DNA of 64,000 nt from the NCBI GenBank assembly GCA_024233935.1, contig JACKOY010000001.1, positions 124,001 through 188,000 on the forward strand, read 5' to 3'. Origin of the DNA: Spirochaetales bacterium. GTDB taxonomy: Bacteria > Spirochaetota > Leptospiria > Leptospirales > Leptonemataceae. The notes under the pieces were generated by a model. The model saw only the letters and a program-made list of their open reading frames with translations, had not been told where the DNA came from and did no database searches. Below are positions 62,273 through 64,000 of the stretch, in pieces. The position numbers were made by a program, and so were the translations under genes. The stretch's first letter is position 1. Each line of letters begins with the position of its first letter.

Positions 62273-63359
62273 TCATCCATGACGATCCGTATCGCGTAAT
62301 GTCCCGAGCTGCACATACCGACCGGAACCGGTTGACCACAGCCTTATCCAGCCATCCCCGGAGCTGGAGGCGATGGTTCGGCCGTCGGGACTGAAGGTGA
62401 CACTATTTACGTATTCCGTGTGTCCGGTGAGGGTTCGCACGGGAGTGCCATCGGCAGCGTTCCAGATGCGAATCGTGTTGTCATAGGAGCCGGAGGCGAT
62501 GGTATCGCTGTCGGGGCTGAAGGCGACACTGTTCACGTAACTCGTGTGTTCCGGTGAGGGTTCGTACGGGGCGACGTTCCCATCGGCAGCGTTCCAGATG
62601 CGAATCGTGTTGTCATAAGAGCCCGGAGGCGATGGTGCGTCCGTCGGGGCTGAAGGCGACACTGTTTACGGGACCCCAGTGTCCGGTGATGGTTCGTACG
62701 GGAGTGCCATCGGCGGCGTTCCAGATTCGAATCGTGTTGTCATAGGCGGCGTTCCACCGGAGGAGCCGGAGCGATGGTACGGCCGTCGGGGCTGAAGGCG
62801 CTGACGACCCAGCCCCGGTGTCCGGTGAGGGTTCGTGGCGTCCGGTGAGGGTGCCATCGGCGGCGTTCCAGATTCGAATGGTGCTGTCGGCCGAGCCGGA
62901 GGCGATGGTATGGCTCGTCGGGGCTGAAGGCGACACTGTTCACGTAATTCGTGTGTCCGGTGAGGGTTCGCAATGTGTGGGTGAGGGTGCCATCGGCGGC
63001 GTTCCAGATTCGAATCGTGTTGTCATATGGGCCGGAGGCGATGGTGCGTCCGTCCGGGCTGAAGGCGACACTGCGTCCGGCATGCGTGTGCCCGGCGAGG
63101 GTGCGTGCGGTGATTGCTATCGGCGGCGTCCCACACTCGAATGGTCTTATCCACGCAGCCGGAGGCGATGGTGCGTCCGTCGGGACTGAAGGCGACACTG
63201 TCTACGGGCATCGTGTTACACTCAGTTTTGTAGCTCTGTCTCGACCCGGACGAGCGGCTGCTCTGTGGGCACGGCGGAAGCGGGTGGCGCCCCGGGGAGC
63301 AGGAATGCCAACAGGATGAACCGGGACGCGTTTCTCAACTTTCCGCACGGTCTTTTCAT
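62273..63359 (-). pseudogene. Exported seven-repeat WD40 protein, many frameshifts
   Basis: The start at 63359 gives a signal peptide ('FILLAFLLPGAPPASA'). After a break come about seven WD40 units, each with 'SVAFSPDGRTIASGS-x-D-x-TIRIWNAADGT', the last ending 'WSTGSGRYVQLGTLRD'. Seven units would close one beta-propeller. The units are very alike in DNA, for example the segment GGCGGCGTTCCAGATTCGAA near 62716, 62857 and 62999. Breaks fall between or inside most units, so the frame changes at least five times, and unit four has an inserted or duplicated piece. Exported WD40 proteins with near-identical blades suggest recent repeat expansion. Confidence 0.78.
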
Positions 63360-63921
63360 AATGTAACCTCACACCGAACGATTTCCGGACTGCCCCGGCG
63401 GTCGTCTGGACTCGCTGGAAACCGGGGCAGCGAGGTCGGGCCCGACAGAGCATACTACAAACGGCGTCGTTTCACCTTCAACGAAGAAAAAAGCAGGGAC
63501 CGCAAAAGAACTAACTCCAAAACGCGGACCAGGTTCTGCCTATTTCTCCAAAGAAAGCCCACGGGAGGGCTCTGAAAATGCGCGCATTAACCATTTGTGA
63601 CCTGCTGCATCCGTACGCGGCATTGCCTGTTACGCTGGGGAGATCCTCTGCGACGGCGAAAGCCCTGTCGTGAAAATCCGGCGGCTGATTCTCCTGCGGC
63701 ATCAGCGCGCGGGCAGCGCTCCATCGGGGGGTGGACGATGCAGACCCGTAGCGGCTTACGGATGCAGGCCGACGCTGACATGAATACCCGGGGAGAATTC
63801 GGCGATACGTCGCTGATGGTCGCTGCCGATTACGCAACAGAACCAGGTCACAACTAAAAAGCAATGGCGGTCTGTGCCTGGCCAATCGGGTGAAAACGGG
63901 CCGCTTGCCCGGCCGTCATTT
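63360..63921. other. Mostly non-coding stretch with a possible ankyrin remnant
   Basis: No complete gene is visible in these 560 bases. On the plus strand 63757-63857 reads 'ADADMNTRGEFGDTSLMVAA', which matches the loop and first helix of an ankyrin repeat, ending at a stop. Upstream frames do not continue it. This may be a decayed or frameshifted ankyrin gene related to the one at 48413. Confidence 0.4.
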
Positions 63922-64000
63922 TTACGGATTGAGCAGCTGCTGAATCGTTGCCAGCACCTGTCGTGGAGAAAAGGGCTTGGATATAAAAGCGGAGCCGCCG
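63922..64000 (-). CDS. Response-regulator receiver domain, C-terminal end only
   Basis: The minus-strand frame entering from the right edge reads 'GGSAFISKPFSPRQVLATIQ' and ends 'QLLNP' at a TAA (63922-63924). 'F-I-S-K-P-F-S-P' is the conserved beta5 Lys-Pro motif of CheY-like receiver domains, followed by the last helix. The protein ends here, so it is a stand-alone receiver or a hybrid kinase that ends in one; the rest lies beyond the window. Confidence 0.8.
   Translation of the reverse strand, partial: GGSAFISKPFSPRQVLATIQQLLNP

Noticed and set aside
62400..63200. Short regular DNA repeats that could be a CRISPR or satellite
   Set aside because: They translate as WD40 blades with the expected residue period, so the repeats are coding.
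63511..63885. 124-codon minus-strand frame near the right end
   Set aside because: No family pattern or ribosome site; the opposite strand carries an ankyrin-like remnant.

Overview
This is a GC-rich bacterial chromosome segment, most likely from a spirochaete of the Leptospirales type. That placement is inference. It rests on the mix of relaxed-lipobox lipoproteins, several class III nucleotide cyclases, a Pcs-type phosphatidylcholine synthase, a CarD regulator, an Asp-type MurA and a didermic envelope (RND pumps). No rRNA or other decisive marker is present.

Regions. 0-11.2 kb is one forward operon: RND adaptor (5' end outside the window), two paralogous Ig-like (SbsA/Big_5-type) lipoproteins, two different RND permeases, then two unrecognised membrane proteins. 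11.3-18.8 kb holds a DEAD-box helicase with an arginine-rich tail, a reverse operon of a zinc-ribbon PBP1A-type synthase, a repeat protein and a lipoprotein, then a PC4-like protein, L28 and endonuclease III. 18.8-35.6 kb is housekeeping and accessory metabolism: inositol-phosphatase family, histidine phosphatase, CinA, a GGQ release-factor-like protein, an SbcD/YhaN pair, EgtB with a fructosamine-kinase-like protein, an EAL-like protein, CarD, a PIN-TRAM membrane protein, ThiD, MurA and an ArsR/AHSA1 pair with its operator.

36.0-45.2 kb is a probable genomic island. A complete kdpFABC-kdpDE potassium-uptake cluster, visibly less GC-rich than its surroundings, is bracketed by degenerate tRNA-Met-like repeats. 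Two copies lie upstream; downstream lie two further copies, one intact tRNA-Met(CAU) and broken fragments. KdpF (26 aa) and an overlapping 32-aa hydrophobic ORF open the operon.

45.4-64 kb is rich in signalling genes: a ferredoxin-cyclase-YceI fusion, a GGDEF enzyme, Pcs, two more cyclases, ankyrin and WD40 proteins. About ten genes here are broken by single-base frameshifts, while nothing before 47 kb is broken. Nearly every break I traced is repaired by adding one base, usually in a short homopolymer. That points to sequence error in this part as strongly as to gene decay. The window ends inside a response-regulator receiver domain on the minus strand.

Together the genes describe envelope export and cell-wall assembly, cyclic-nucleotide and c-di-GMP signalling, and an acquired high-affinity K+ system.
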